A stretch of 64,000 nucleotides of DNA from Streptomyces smyrnaeus (GCF_017676345.1 NZ_JAFFZM010000026.1:23000-86999); one strand, 5' to 3'; positions 38,001-45,711 are shown, counted from the first letter of the stretch. Made by a program: numbers and translations. The notes: generated from the letters alone by a model not told the origin.

Positions 38001-38244
38001 CCTCCGGGGGCGAGGGCGCCTCGTGCGGCCCGAGATCCCGTACGGCGCGGTCGACCAGTTCGGCGGCGAGCTTGTCCAGCTCCCGCCGGCCCAGCTCGCG
38101 CCGCTCCGTGAAGGAGACGAGCCCACTCACGCGTACCGGCCGGTCCACGAGCCCGGCGCCCGGACCCTCCCTCACGAACAGTCGTTTCACCAGCGGCGCC
38201 ATCACGCTGGAGGCGATGCGCAGTCCGACGACCCCCGCGTCCAT
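35047..38244 (-). CDS. NACHT STAND NTPase with C-terminal leucine-rich repeats (bacterial NLR-like)
   Basis: A 1065-residue protein with full NLR-like architecture. The N-terminal helical region (about 1-195) ends in LTIYGIDIQQ and AYLSLEATSD. The NACHT domain has Walker A GVAGSGKTTLVQWLA near 282, Walker B GVLLIDGVDEVP near 365, LVTSRPSAV, NPLMCGLICALHR and FVHRTFQDYLGAK near 593. A helical linker follows to about 810. About ten leucine-rich repeats fill 815-1060 (for example LEELDLRECPVTDLSPLAGL and LRTLVLTEP). Codons in the LRR part are less GC-rich at third positions than the NTPase part, suggesting faster change or separate origin. It lies 134 bp upstream of its paralogue on the same strand; ligand and effector are unknown. 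Confidence 0.9.
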   Translation of the reverse strand: MDAGVVGLRIASSVMAPLVKRLFVREGPGAGLVDRPVRVSGLVSFTERRELGRRELDKLAAELVDRAVRDLGPHEAPSPPEAERASARLADTLHALGDIGLSDVEAVSLGHTDFARALHAQATMHDPHPDAAPAEEALYQRVLETACLHILHFLTQRSTFVARTLVEQSRRLGELITLVDVLIERVPSQSAQDAGFEQQYARYIANKHRTLTIYGIDIQQASEWPLDTAYLSLEATSDERGFGPFDDPAGTSAVASVGSGAVEAQPVEQALSGHQRVLLRGVAGSGKTTLVQWLAVTTARQSELTGRLAHLIGRVPFVLPLRTLTRSGAALPPPADFLAAVGCPLAGAQPGGWADRVLAAGRGVLLIDGVDEVPEQERTRTHGWLRDLLLAYPDNLVLVTSRPSAVQENWLAGDDFTELSLAPMRPADVELFVARWHAAAEADEEMAASLRTAVRTRPDLSLLATNPLMCGLICALHRERHGFLPRGRKALYDAALSMLLERRDRERAVFATGESVELDEESQVELLQKLAYWLIRNGRSEMSQSDAVELVERMLPAMPYVAEQGSATDVFRFLLVRSGLLREPGHGAVDFVHRTFQDYLGAKAAVEERDFGVLVGNAHLDQWEDVVRMAVAHARPDERARLLRGLVERGDAEPGCRTRLHLLAMACLEHATKLDPGVRGEVEERAKELIPPRNIDEAKELVPLGGVVLDLLSGLEELDDDEAVAVAHAAAQMGTDAALVLLKRFLGHPSSAVLQQLAGHWDRFDADTYAKEILADLPDRRYVRVTASTHEHLVWLRRLGQRSTSRIRGAFSEREILETQPAPDQLVELALSRNHLVDQLEFVQAFPNLEELDLRECPVTDLSPLAGLPLSTLYLWDVTTLARLEGIEALPGLRLLGVREGTPCPEMARIAHLAELDSLLLPEETRSVKGISALRNLRVLYLSGVGHRLPEEDWSELAELPRLQELSCEPHHLLNLRTSGARLTKLSVLQVSLGGSPFSMRLAPETCPSLRTLVLTEPAGSVSLASLAKLPNLQHLTLSRPQGPIDLTSLPSHIEVTVAPPPRRG

Positions 38245-38533
38245 CCGTAACCCCCCGTTCGGCCTCAACTCCCCGCAGTACGGGGCCGCGTACGGCGAGC
38301 AAGCGTAGAGGGGCGCGCGGGTCGCGTCGATGAGGGCCCCCTCCTGCTCCTCGGGGCGGTGGGGGTGAGCGGGGTCATATGAGCGGGGCCACATCCGGCG
38401 CGGAGGGGCCGTGAGGTGCGGCACAGGGATTTCGGGGGGTACGAAGCGCGATAGGAGGTCCCGGGGCGCGTACGGCGTCGACCGGTGGGGTGGGGCCCCA
38501 GCTCGAAGCGCCGGGTGATGTGGGTCTCTCGTG

Positions 38534-38555
38534 TTACTACGGAGCTCTTTAGTAA
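38534..38555. promoter_or_regulatory. AT-rich dyad upstream of the M23 peptidase gene
   Basis: TTACTA (38534-38539) and TAGTAA (38550-38555) form a dyad centred on GAGCTC, with 9 of 11 base pairs matching. Such AT-rich symmetry is unusual in this DNA and suggests an operator or promoter element. Confidence 0.5.
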
Positions 38556-38591
38556 TAACAGTCCTTGATGTCCGTTTTCTGGCGGGTTACC

Positions 38592-38642
38592 AAGGGGGTC
38601 GCGTCCACATCGAGGCGCACTGAACCAACCCCCTTCCGGAGG
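38592..38642 (+). promoter_or_regulatory. Leader stem beside the M23 peptidase ribosome site
   Basis: AAGGGGGT (38592-38599) can pair perfectly with ACCCCCTT (38628-38635), two bases before the ribosome site GGAGG (38638-38642). Folding could influence translation of the peptidase gene. Confidence 0.4.
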
Positions 38643-38652
38643 TAGCACCCCT

Positions 38653-39375
38653 ATGACGATGTCTAGGACCACCAAGCGCGCCAGGACCTACACCACGGCG
38701 CTGGCCGCCGGTCTCGGCGCGACGATGGCCCTGGGGGCCGGCACGGCTCTGGCCGCGGCGAAGGCCGACGCCGGCACGGCTCAGCACGACATCTTCGCGA
38801 CCGGCACGGCAAGCAGCCTGGCCGAGTCCACGAAGGCCCAGGCCGACGCGCACCGCAAGGCCGCCGAGGCCGCCGCGAAGGCGAAGGAGCGCGCCGCCGA
38901 GGCGAAGAAGCGCGCGGCCCAGAAGGCCGCCCGGGACGCCGAGCGCCTGCAGACCTCCTGGATCAAGCCGATCGACGGCAAGTACGAGCTGAGCGCCTCC
39001 TACGGCAAGGCGGGCGGGCGCTGGGCGCACAACCACTCCGGCCAGGACTTCGCCGTGAGCGTGGGCACCCCGGTCCAGGCCGTGCACAAGGGCACCGTCG
39101 TCAAGGCGGGTCCGAACGGCGCCGGCGACGGTCCGGCGTACGGCAACGCGATCGTCATCCGGCACGACAACGGTGCGTACTCGCAGTACGCGCACCTGTC
39201 GCAGATCAACGTCAAGCCCGGTCAGCAGATCAAGACCGGCCAGACCATAGCCGAGTCCGGCAACACCGGTAACTCCTCGGGGCCGCACCTGCACTTCGAG
39301 ATCCGCAAGGGTCCGAACTACGGCACGGCCGTCGACCCGCAGGCCGCCATGCGCGCCGTCGGCGTCACCTTCTGA
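38653..39375 (+). CDS. Secreted M23-family (LytM-type) peptidoglycan endopeptidase
   Basis: A 240-residue exported hydrolase that cleaves peptide cross-bridges in the cell wall. The signal peptide (Arg/Lys-rich start, then TTALAAGLGATMALGAGTAL) should be cut near ALAAA. A highly charged Ala/Lys/Glu helix, probably a coiled coil, covers residues 55-100. The M23 domain follows with zinc ligands in HNHSGQDFAV (HxxxD) and PHLHFEIRKG (HxH). All catalytic residues are present. It is divergent from the NLR genes. Confidence 0.93.
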   Translation: MTMSRTTKRARTYTTALAAGLGATMALGAGTALAAAKADAGTAQHDIFATGTASSLAESTKAQADAHRKAAEAAAKAKERAAEAKKRAAQKAARDAERLQTSWIKPIDGKYELSASYGKAGGRWAHNHSGQDFAVSVGTPVQAVHKGTVVKAGPNGAGDGPAYGNAIVIRHDNGAYSQYAHLSQINVKPGQQIKTGQTIAESGNTGNSSGPHLHFEIRKGPNYGTAVDPQAAMRAVGVTF

Positions 39376-39447
39376 TCCACGACGCCACGACGCCTCTCGG
39401 CCCGCGCCACAGAGCGCTCCGGTTCAGGGGACGTACCGGAGTCGGCA

Positions 39448-39477
39448 GCAGCGCCCGTCACTCGTGACGGGCGCTGC
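39448..39477. terminator. Hairpin between M23 peptidase and tetR genes
   Basis: GCAGCGCCCGTCAC (39448-39461) pairs perfectly with 39464-39477. It spans the stop codon of the convergent tetR-type gene and can serve both strands; CCGTTTCCC follows on the plus strand. Confidence 0.7.
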
Positions 39478-40066
39478 CCGTTTCCCGGCCCGGGGGTGTG
39501 TCGCCCGAGCCGTGGTGGGCCGCCGTGACCAGCTCCTGGGCGACCTCCAGGGCCGCCTTGCGCTTCTCCTCGGGGTCGGCCTTCGTCCCCTCCAGGGTGA
39601 AGAGCGACGAGTGCATGGTGAACAGGGCGGAGCTGCAGCGCACCTGGTCGGTGAGGGCGGCGTTCTCGTCCTTGATCAATCCGAGCAGGAGGAACATACG
39701 TTCCTTCATCTGCTCGCCGATGGCCAGATCGCGCAGCGCCGCCTGGTTCTCGTGCATGAACCGTACGAGCGGGGTGGCGTTGCTGATGCACGCGCTGTAG
39801 CGGCTGAGGATCTCCAGCTTCGTCTCCAGCCGGCTCGGCTGGTGGGCCTTCGCCCAGGCGATCACCTCGTCGGCCGGGCCCAGCACCATGTCCTCGAACA
39901 GGCTGGTGAGCAGGTCTTCCTTCGTTTTGAAGTGGTAGTACAGCGCGGCCTTGGTGACGCCGAGCTGCTCGGCGATCTCCCGGAGCGAGGTCTTCTCGTA
40001 ACCGCGCTCAGCGAAGAGCTCCAAGGCGACGTCCTGGATGCGCTGACGGGTGTTTCCCCTGCTCAT
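39458..40066 (-). CDS. TetR-family repressor, likely of the adjacent efflux gene
   Basis: A 202-residue regulator. The N-terminal HTH (RQRIQDVALELFAERGYEKT, LREIAEQLGVTKAALYYHFK) is classic; the helical C-terminal half would bind ligand. It is divergent from a DHA2 drug exporter across a 113-bp region with matching inverted repeats, the usual arrangement for local repression relieved by the exported drug. The start MSRGNTRQRI was chosen over a longer open frame running into the operator region. The end overlaps a terminator hairpin. Confidence 0.92.
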   Translation of the reverse strand: MSRGNTRQRIQDVALELFAERGYEKTSLREIAEQLGVTKAALYYHFKTKEDLLTSLFEDMVLGPADEVIAWAKAHQPSRLETKLEILSRYSACISNATPLVRFMHENQAALRDLAIGEQMKERMFLLLGLIKDENAALTDQVRCSSALFTMHSSLFTLEGTKADPEEKRKAALEVAQELVTAAHHGSGDTPPGRETGSARHE

Positions 40067-40081
40067 GCCGACCCCTTCAAA

Positions 40082-40153
40082 ACTTACTTGACGCCCGGCT
40101 AGGAGCGCCCTAGCTTGGTCCATCGTACTGAACTAGCCGTGCGGCAAGTAAGT
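40082..40153. promoter_or_regulatory. tetR/efflux divergent operator region
   Basis: ACTTACTTG (40082-40090) and its perfect complement CAAGTAAGT (40145-40153) bracket the region. Inside them, GCTAG-N7-CTAGC (40098-40114) lies across the spacer and -10 of the efflux promoter, with a further CTAGC at 40133. One or both sets are likely TetR operators. Confidence 0.65.
40088..40116 (+). promoter_or_regulatory. HrdB-type promoter of the DHA2 efflux gene
   Basis: TTGACG (40088-40093), a 17-bp spacer, and TAGCTT (40111-40116) on the plus strand. The -10 and spacer are covered by the GCTAG-N7-CTAGC dyad, so repressor binding would block RNA polymerase. Expected start near 40123. Confidence 0.75.
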
Positions 40154-40179
40154 GGCAAGCAAAAGGGGAGTGGCCGCGC

Positions 40180-41862
40180 ATGGGTGCCAGTGGCGCGACA
40201 AACCAGGCGGAACGGGAAAAGGGGGACACCGAAGACAAGCAGGAGTCGAGCCCGGGACAAGGAGGAGTCAAGGAGGCGGCCGGGCCCGGCCCCGGCGCGG
40301 AAGCCGCCGGACCGAAGCCGCGCAGCGTGCGCTTGGTCCTCTTCTCGCTGATGATCGCTGTCCTGCTCGCGATGCTGGACAACATGATCGTGGGCACGGC
40401 CATGCCGACGATCGTCGGTGAGCTCGGCGGCCTCGAACACCTCTCCTGGGTCGTCACCGCCTACACCCTCACCACGGCCGCCTCCACACCGCTGTGGGGC
40501 AAGCTCGGCGACATGTTCGGGCGCAAGGGCGTCTTCCTCACCTCGATCGTCATCTTCCTCGCCGGATCGATGACCTCGGGGGCGGCCCAGACGATGGGTC
40601 AGCTCATCGGCTTCCGCGCCCTCCAGGGGCTGGGCGCCGGCGGGCTGATGGTCGGGGCCATGGCGATCATGGGCGATCTGATCCCGCCCCGGGAGCGCGG
40701 CAAATACATGGGCATGATGGCCGGGGTGATGTCGCTGGCCATGATCGGGGGGCCACTCGTCGGCGGCACCCTCACCGACCACCTCGGCTGGCGCTGGGCC
40801 TTCTACATCAACCTGCCGCTGGGCGCCGTCGCGCTCGCGATGGTCGGCACCGTGCTGCACCTGCCGAAGAAGCGCTCCCAAGGCCGTATCGACTACACCG
40901 GTGCCGTGCTGCTGACGGTGGGCATCACCGCCGCCGTGCTCGTCACCAGTTGGGGCGGCACGGAGTACGACTGGAGCTCGTCCACCATCATCGGCATCGG
41001 GGCGCTCGCCGTGGCCGCGCTGGTCGCCTTCCCCTTCGTCGAGCGCAGGGTGGCCGAGCCGATCCTGCCGCTGCGCGTCTTCCGCAGCGGCAACTTCTCC
41101 CTGGTCGCCTTCATCGGCTTCCTGCTCGGCTTCGTGATGTTCGGCTCGATGACCTTCCTGCCGCTCTACCAGCAGAGCGTCCAGGGCGCCTCGGCCACCA
41201 ACTCCGGGCTGCTCCTGCTGCCCGTCCTGCTGCCGATGATGGTGGTCTCCGTGGTCACCGGGCGCGCCACGACCAAGACGGGGAAGTACCGCATCTACCC
41301 CATCGTGGGCGGCGCGCTGATACCTGTGGGCCTCTTTCTGCTGGCCCAGATGGACGTCGGCACCAGCCGCCTGACCTCCGGCCTCTACATGGCGGTGCTC
41401 GGTGCGGGCATGGGCTTCCTGATGCAGCTGACCATGCTCATCGCGCAGAACAGCGTGGAGCTCAAGGACATGGGTGTCGCCTCGTCGACGACCACCCTGT
41501 TCCGCACCATCGGCGGCTCCTTCGGTGTCGCCCTGATGGGCACCATCTTCGCCACCCATGTGGAGGACTCCATGAAGGAGAGCGCCGCAGCGGCCGGCGA
41601 CGCGGGTGGCGGACCCGCCGCCAAGCTCACCGAGGGCGGCGCCCAGCTCGACGCCGCCTCCCTCGAAAAGCTCCCGGAGCAGGTGCGGGCGGCCTATGAA
41701 CACGCGGTCGTCAACGGCACCCACGCCGTCTTCCTGCTCGCGGCGGGGGTCACGGTGCTCGCCTTCGTCGCCGCCTGGTTCATCAAGGAGGTCCCGCTCA
41801 AGGACGCCGCAGCGCAGAAGTCGGCGGAGCCCGAGGAGGACGGAGTCCCCGCAGCGGGGTAG
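40180..41862 (+). CDS. MFS drug:H+ antiporter, DHA2 (14-helix) family
   Basis: A 560-residue exporter. After a hydrophilic Gly/Glu/Lys-rich N-terminus, fourteen hydrophobic helices follow, starting LVLFSLMIAVLLAMLDNMIV. DHA2 signatures are LDNMIVGTAMPTIVGEL (motif D1) and GKLGDMFGRKGVFL (motif A), with GGPLVGGTLTDHLGWRWAFY (motif C). A loop rich in Ala/Gly/Glu lies near residue 480. Similar to EmrB/QacA-type multidrug pumps. Controlled by the divergent TetR gene. The ribosome site is GGGGAG. Confidence 0.93.
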   Translation: MGASGATNQAEREKGDTEDKQESSPGQGGVKEAAGPGPGAEAAGPKPRSVRLVLFSLMIAVLLAMLDNMIVGTAMPTIVGELGGLEHLSWVVTAYTLTTAASTPLWGKLGDMFGRKGVFLTSIVIFLAGSMTSGAAQTMGQLIGFRALQGLGAGGLMVGAMAIMGDLIPPRERGKYMGMMAGVMSLAMIGGPLVGGTLTDHLGWRWAFYINLPLGAVALAMVGTVLHLPKKRSQGRIDYTGAVLLTVGITAAVLVTSWGGTEYDWSSSTIIGIGALAVAALVAFPFVERRVAEPILPLRVFRSGNFSLVAFIGFLLGFVMFGSMTFLPLYQQSVQGASATNSGLLLLPVLLPMMVVSVVTGRATTKTGKYRIYPIVGGALIPVGLFLLAQMDVGTSRLTSGLYMAVLGAGMGFLMQLTMLIAQNSVELKDMGVASSTTTLFRTIGGSFGVALMGTIFATHVEDSMKESAAAAGDAGGGPAAKLTEGGAQLDAASLEKLPEQVRAAYEHAVVNGTHAVFLLAAGVTVLAFVAAWFIKEVPLKDAAAQKSAEPEEDGVPAAG

Positions 41863-41928
41863 CGCTCCTCCCGCCGCCACAGGGCGAGCAGGCCCGGGGG
41901 GCGTTGCGGGCAGCGGTGAAGGCCCGGT

Positions 41929-41954
41929 GGTGCGGCCCTGTGGTGCGGCCCTGC
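41929..41954 (+). repeat. 13-bp tandem repeat
   Basis: GGTGCGGCCCTGT and GGTGCGGCCCTGC stand head to tail in the gap between the efflux gene and mutY. No function is apparent. Confidence 0.7.
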
Positions 41955-42023
41955 GGTGCCGAGGGACAGCAACCACCGGGCCGCACCGGCCGGTACCGAC
42001 ACGCCACACCGGCACCGCCACCG

Positions 42024-42045
42024 GCCCCGGCACCGTTGCCGGGGC
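42024..42045. terminator. Hairpin between efflux gene and mutY
   Basis: GCCCCGGC (42024-42031) pairs with GCCGGGGC (42038-42045) around ACCGTT, between two convergent genes. Confidence 0.5.
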
Positions 42046-42057
42046 TGCGGCTGCGGC

Positions 42058-43029
42058 TCAGCTCAGCGGCAGGCGGTACCGCTTGCCGTCCAGCGGCTCG
42101 ACAAGACCGTCGGCCACCAGTCCGTCCAGCGCCCGTGCGCGCTGGACGGGCTCGTGCCAGACGCGGTCGAGGTCGGACTGGGGAACCGGCTCCTTGGCGG
42201 CGCGCAGCACGGCCAGCAGCCGTCCGCGCACCTGCCGGTCGGTACCCGCGTACGCCTGGGTGCGCCGCGCGGGGCCCTGGTGCTCGGGCGCGCCCGCGAG
42301 CTGCCATGCGCACTGCGCCGCGATCGGGCACCGTCCGCACTGGGGGCTGCGGGCCGTGCACACCAGCGCGCCCAGCTCCATCGTCGCCGCCGCCCAGCGG
42401 GAGGCGGTCTCGTCGTCCTCCGGCAACAGCGCGCGGGCGAGCTTCCGTTCGGCCGCGGTGGTCGCGTTGGGCGGGTACTGCCTGCCGCTGACGGCGCGCG
42501 CGAAGACCCGGCGCACATTGGTATCGAGCACCGCGTGCCGCTTGCCGTACGCGAACGACACCACGGCTGCCGCCGTGTATTCGCCGACGCCCGGCAGAGC
42601 CAGCAACTGGGCGTGTTCGAGGGGTACCTCGCCGCCGTGCCGTTCCGCTATGGCCTTGGCGGCTCCGTGCAGCCGCAGGGCGCGGCGTGGGTAGCCGAGC
42701 CGGCCCCAGGCGCGCACGGCTTCGCCGGGTGCCTCGGCGGCCAGGTCGGCGGGGCGCGGCCAGCGTTTCATCCACTCCTCGTACACCGGCAGTACGCGGT
42801 TGACGGGAGTCTGCTGGAGCATGAACTCGCTGACCATGACGCCCCACGCGCCCGCCTCCGGGCGGCGCCAGGGGAGGTCGCGGGCGTGTGTGGCGAACCA
42901 GTCGACGACGGGGGCATGGAGGGCGCGCGCCGTCTCGCGCAGGGCGGGGTCGACGGCTTCGGTTTCCGCGGCGCGCGCTGACGGGGCGCCGGCCGAAGCG
43001 GCTTGGGGAGTCTCGGTGGTCGCAGTCAT
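42058..43029 (-). CDS. mutY: A/G-specific adenine DNA glycosylase
   Basis: Removes adenine mispaired with 8-oxoguanine. The 323-residue protein carries the helix-hairpin-helix and catalytic Asp region (LALPGVGEYTAAAVVSFAYG ... VLDTNVRRVFAR), the Gln/Glu active-site segment VSEFMLQQTPVNRV, and the 4Fe-4S cluster loop CTARSPQCGRCPIAAQC. The C-terminal NUDIX-like 8-oxoG recognition domain of E. coli MutY is shortened to a winged-helix-like stretch, common in actinobacteria. The start is ATG 43029. It is near disA and radA, as in mycobacteria. Confidence 0.95.
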   Translation of the reverse strand: MTATTETPQAASAGAPSARAAETEAVDPALRETARALHAPVVDWFATHARDLPWRRPEAGAWGVMVSEFMLQQTPVNRVLPVYEEWMKRWPRPADLAAEAPGEAVRAWGRLGYPRRALRLHGAAKAIAERHGGEVPLEHAQLLALPGVGEYTAAAVVSFAYGKRHAVLDTNVRRVFARAVSGRQYPPNATTAAERKLARALLPEDDETASRWAAATMELGALVCTARSPQCGRCPIAAQCAWQLAGAPEHQGPARRTQAYAGTDRQVRGRLLAVLRAAKEPVPQSDLDRVWHEPVQRARALDGLVADGLVEPLDGKRYRLPLS

Positions 43030-43330
43030 GGCACGACCGATCCTGGCACGGCGCTCCTCATCCGAAAAACGCACACGCGGTACGAAAGCCTGTCCGCCAC
43101 TTCCGCGACCCAACTGTGACGTATCCGTCGAGATGCCGTGGACGCCCCACACGCCGCATAGCCCGCTTACAGCGGTTAATCCCAAGAATCGCCGAAGCCC
43201 TCAGCAAAGCGGCACAGATGACCGCGAAGCACTCACGCACCGGCTGTACTGGGCCGCTCATCACAACAATTGGTGCTGTGAGCGGTGGGTACGGTCCTGT
43301 GGTGTGGCTGATGTCTCGTAAGGTTTCCGC
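43030..43330. other. 301-bp gap between mutY and a membrane-anchored protein gene
   Basis: No supported gene. It is less GC-rich than its surroundings. TAAGGT at 43319-43324 lies 6 bases before the next GTG and may be the -10 of a leaderless promoter; no good -35 was seen. Confidence 0.5.
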
Positions 43331-44179
43331 GTGGGATCTCTGCGCAATCCGATCGGGCCGCTTCCCTCCTCCATCTACTGGCGCCGGAGGGCAGTTGCCC
43401 TTGCTGTCCTCGCGCTGCTGGTCCTGATCGTCGTCTGGGCAGTGACCTCGCTCGGTGGCGGCGACAGCGCCCGCAACGAGGGCAGGAACGGCGACAAGGG
43501 AAACGGACCCGCCAGCACGATCACTCCGGGCCCCACCGACTCCGGCCCGGCGATCAGCGAGCGCCCGGGCGGCCGGGACGAGGAGGACGGCGGCTCGGAC
43601 GGCTCGGGCGGTTCCGCCGGCTCCGGCGGTTCCGACGAGAAGGACCAGACCTCGGCCGGCGGCTCCGGCTGGGGCGCGGGGAGCGGCTCCCGAGCGGGCA
43701 ACGACGGTGCCGATTCACAGGGTTCGGGCTCCGGCGGCACCGGTGGCGGGGGCGCGGCCGGCGTTCCGGCGCCGTCGAACGTGGCGAGCTGCCGGCCGGG
43801 CGAGGTGAAGGTGAAACTGCGCAGCGTCCAGCGGGAGTACGGGCCCGGCGAGCGGCCGCAGTTCGAGCTGAAGGTCACCAACGAGCGGGGCAGTGCCTGC
43901 AAGATCGACCTCGGCCGTACCGCGACGATCGTGACGATCAACAATCCGCAGGACGCCAAGTTCTGGCGCTCCGACGACTGCCCGCCCACCAAGAAGCCGA
44001 TGCCGCGTCTGGTGCCGGGCGACGGCAGCTCGACGCACACCCTCACCTGGTTCCGGAAGGCCAGTGCGGCCAACTGCGGTACGCCCACTTTCGAGGCGCC
44101 CAAGCCGGGCACCTACGAGGTCGAGGTGAAGATCAAGGGCCTCAAGACGGTCCGTACGTCCTTCGAACTGGTGAAGTGA
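43331..44179 (+). CDS. Membrane-anchored protein with Ser/Gly linker and extracellular beta domain
   Basis: A 282-residue protein with an N-terminal helix (RRAVALAVLALLVLIVVWAVTSL), then about 100 residues of Ser/Gly/Asp-rich linker, then a beta-rich C-terminal domain with three Cys (CRPGEVKVKLRSVQREYGPG, a second at about 195, and NCGTPTFEAP). The domain looks immunoglobulin-like and should lie outside the membrane. A conserved membrane protein stands beside disA in M. tuberculosis as well, so the placement is old. Function is unknown. Confidence 0.83.
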   Translation: MGSLRNPIGPLPSSIYWRRRAVALAVLALLVLIVVWAVTSLGGGDSARNEGRNGDKGNGPASTITPGPTDSGPAISERPGGRDEEDGGSDGSGGSAGSGGSDEKDQTSAGGSGWGAGSGSRAGNDGADSQGSGSGGTGGGGAAGVPAPSNVASCRPGEVKVKLRSVQREYGPGERPQFELKVTNERGSACKIDLGRTATIVTINNPQDAKFWRSDDCPPTKKPMPRLVPGDGSSTHTLTWFRKASAANCGTPTFEAPKPGTYEVEVKIKGLKTVRTSFELVK

Positions 44180-44296
44180 CCGGGGGCCGGCAGCGGACCG
44201 GGACAGCGCTCGCAGGGAGTGGCCGACGGCGCGGAGCGCGGTGAGGCACCTTCGGCGCGGCGGCCGTCCGCGAGGCGGCCACCGGTGAGGCAGCCG

Positions 44297-45418
44297 TCAC
44301 ACGTACCGTTCGAGGATCGAGGACTCGGCGAGCCGGGAGAGGCCCTCGCGGACCGAGCGGGCGCGCGCCTCACCGACACCGTCCACCGCCTGGAGGTCGT
44401 CCACGCTCGCCGCGAGCAGCTTCTGCAGCCCGCCGAAGTGGTCCACCAGCCGGTCGATGACGGTGCCCGGCAGCCGGGGCACCTTGGCCAGCAGCCGGAA
44501 GCCGCGCGGCGAGACGGCCGAGTCGAGGGTCTCCGGTGCGCCGCTGTAGCCCAGCGCCCGTGCCACGGTGGCCAGTTCGAGCAGCTCGGTGTGGGTGAGC
44601 CGGTCGAGGTCGTTGAGCGCCTCGGGCACGGCACGTACCCGGCGGCCCGCGCCGACCGTCTGCGGCGCGTAGTCGCGTACGACCAGCTCGCGCTCGGGCT
44701 CCACGCCCGCGATCAGCTCGTCCAGCTGGAGGGAGAGCAGTCGTCCGTCGGTGCCCAGCTCCACGACGTACTGCTCGATCTCCGTGGCGATCCGGCGCAC
44801 CATCTCCAGGCGCTGGGCCACGGCTGTCACGTCCCGCACGGTGACCAGGTCCTCGATCTCCAGCGCGGAGAGCGTCCCGGCGACCTCGTCCAGGCGCAGT
44901 TTGTAGCGCTCCAGGGTCGCCAGGGCCTGGTTGGCGCGGGAGAGGATCGCGGCCGAGTCCTCCAGGACCCGTCGCTGCCCGTCGACGTAGAGGGCGATCA
45001 GCCGCATGGACTGGCTGACGGAGACGACCGGATAGCCCGTCTGGATGGAGACCCGCTGCGCGGTCCGGTGCCGGGTGCCGGTCTCCTCCGTCTCGATGGA
45101 GGCGTCGGGGACCAGCTGCACACCCGCCCGGACGATCTTGGAGATGTCCTTGTCGAGAATGAGCGCGCCGTCCAGCTTGCACAGCTCGCGCAGCCGGGTC
45201 GCGCTGAAGTCGACATCCAGTACGAAGCCGCCGGTGCACAGCTGCTCGACGTTCTTGTCCATGCCGAGGACGATGAGCCCGCCGGTGTTGCCGCGCAGGA
45301 CGCGCTCCAGCCCGTCGCGCAGCGCCGTTCCGGGCGCGACCGCGCTCAGTGAGGCGCGCATCAGGCCGGACGCCCCCTCGGCCCTGCCGGGGACCGTTGC
45401 CCGGTCGTTGGCTGCCAC
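44297..45418 (-). CDS. disA: DNA integrity scanning diadenylate cyclase DisA
   Basis: Makes the second messenger c-di-AMP from two ATP and responds to branched DNA. The 373-residue protein has the DAC domain motifs DGA (LCKLDGALILDKD) and RHR (GTRHRTAQRVS), a helical spine, and a C-terminal helix-hairpin-helix DNA-binding domain (LLAASVDDLQAVDGVGEARA). The GTG start follows GAAGGAG. It lies downstream of radA on the same strand, 293 bp away; that gap holds no supported gene. RadA is known to modulate DisA in Bacillus. Confidence 0.96.
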   Translation of the reverse strand: MAANDRATVPGRAEGASGLMRASLSAVAPGTALRDGLERVLRGNTGGLIVLGMDKNVEQLCTGGFVLDVDFSATRLRELCKLDGALILDKDISKIVRAGVQLVPDASIETEETGTRHRTAQRVSIQTGYPVVSVSQSMRLIALYVDGQRRVLEDSAAILSRANQALATLERYKLRLDEVAGTLSALEIEDLVTVRDVTAVAQRLEMVRRIATEIEQYVVELGTDGRLLSLQLDELIAGVEPERELVVRDYAPQTVGAGRRVRAVPEALNDLDRLTHTELLELATVARALGYSGAPETLDSAVSPRGFRLLAKVPRLPGTVIDRLVDHFGGLQKLLAASVDDLQAVDGVGEARARSVREGLSRLAESSILERYV

Positions 45419-45711
45419 TGCACTCCTTCGGTCGTGCGGGTGCCTGTCGGCATTTCCTCGACCACCGGATCCACCGCACCTTCGCGAAGAGGCCGTGCCG
45501 GTCCCCCTCGCGGTGCCGCGCACAGCCCCCCCGTGGTGCTCGTGGTCGGTCGAGACCGGGGCAAAGTCTACCGGCGCGTCGAGCCGGCCCCTCGCCGCGT
45601 ACGGTCCGCACCGTGCGCCCGAGCCGTGCACGGGCCCCCGGCCACGGCCCCGCCACGGCTTGCACAACCGTACGCGGCCCCCGGGCGCCCGGTCGTCCGG
45701 CGCCGGGGGCC

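Larger units (their letters stand above)
38245..38652. other. 408-bp divergent region between the NLR gene and the M23 peptidase gene
   Basis: No supported gene. It should hold the promoter of the NLR genes (minus) and of the M23 peptidase (plus). It contains an AT-rich 22-bp dyad (38534-38555) and an 8-bp stem next to the peptidase ribosome site (38592-38635). No c-di-AMP riboswitch pattern was recognised. Confidence 0.6.

Noticed and set aside
36001..38250. 749-codon frame antisense to the larger NLR gene
   Set aside because: Shadow frame; no motif and incompatible with the intact NACHT protein on the other strand.
38430..38652. c-di-AMP (ydaO-type) riboswitch before the M23 gene
   Set aside because: None of the conserved core sequence was recognised; only a simple stem and a dyad are visible. 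A covariance scan would settle it.
32336..41862. A recent genomic island with attachment sites or transposase
   Set aside because: No integrase, transposase, tRNA gene or flanking direct repeats were found. The segment looks accessory by comparison of gene order only.
45419..45711. A small gene between radA and disA
   Set aside because: Short frames here have no ribosome site and are Arg/Pro-rich shadow-like sequence.
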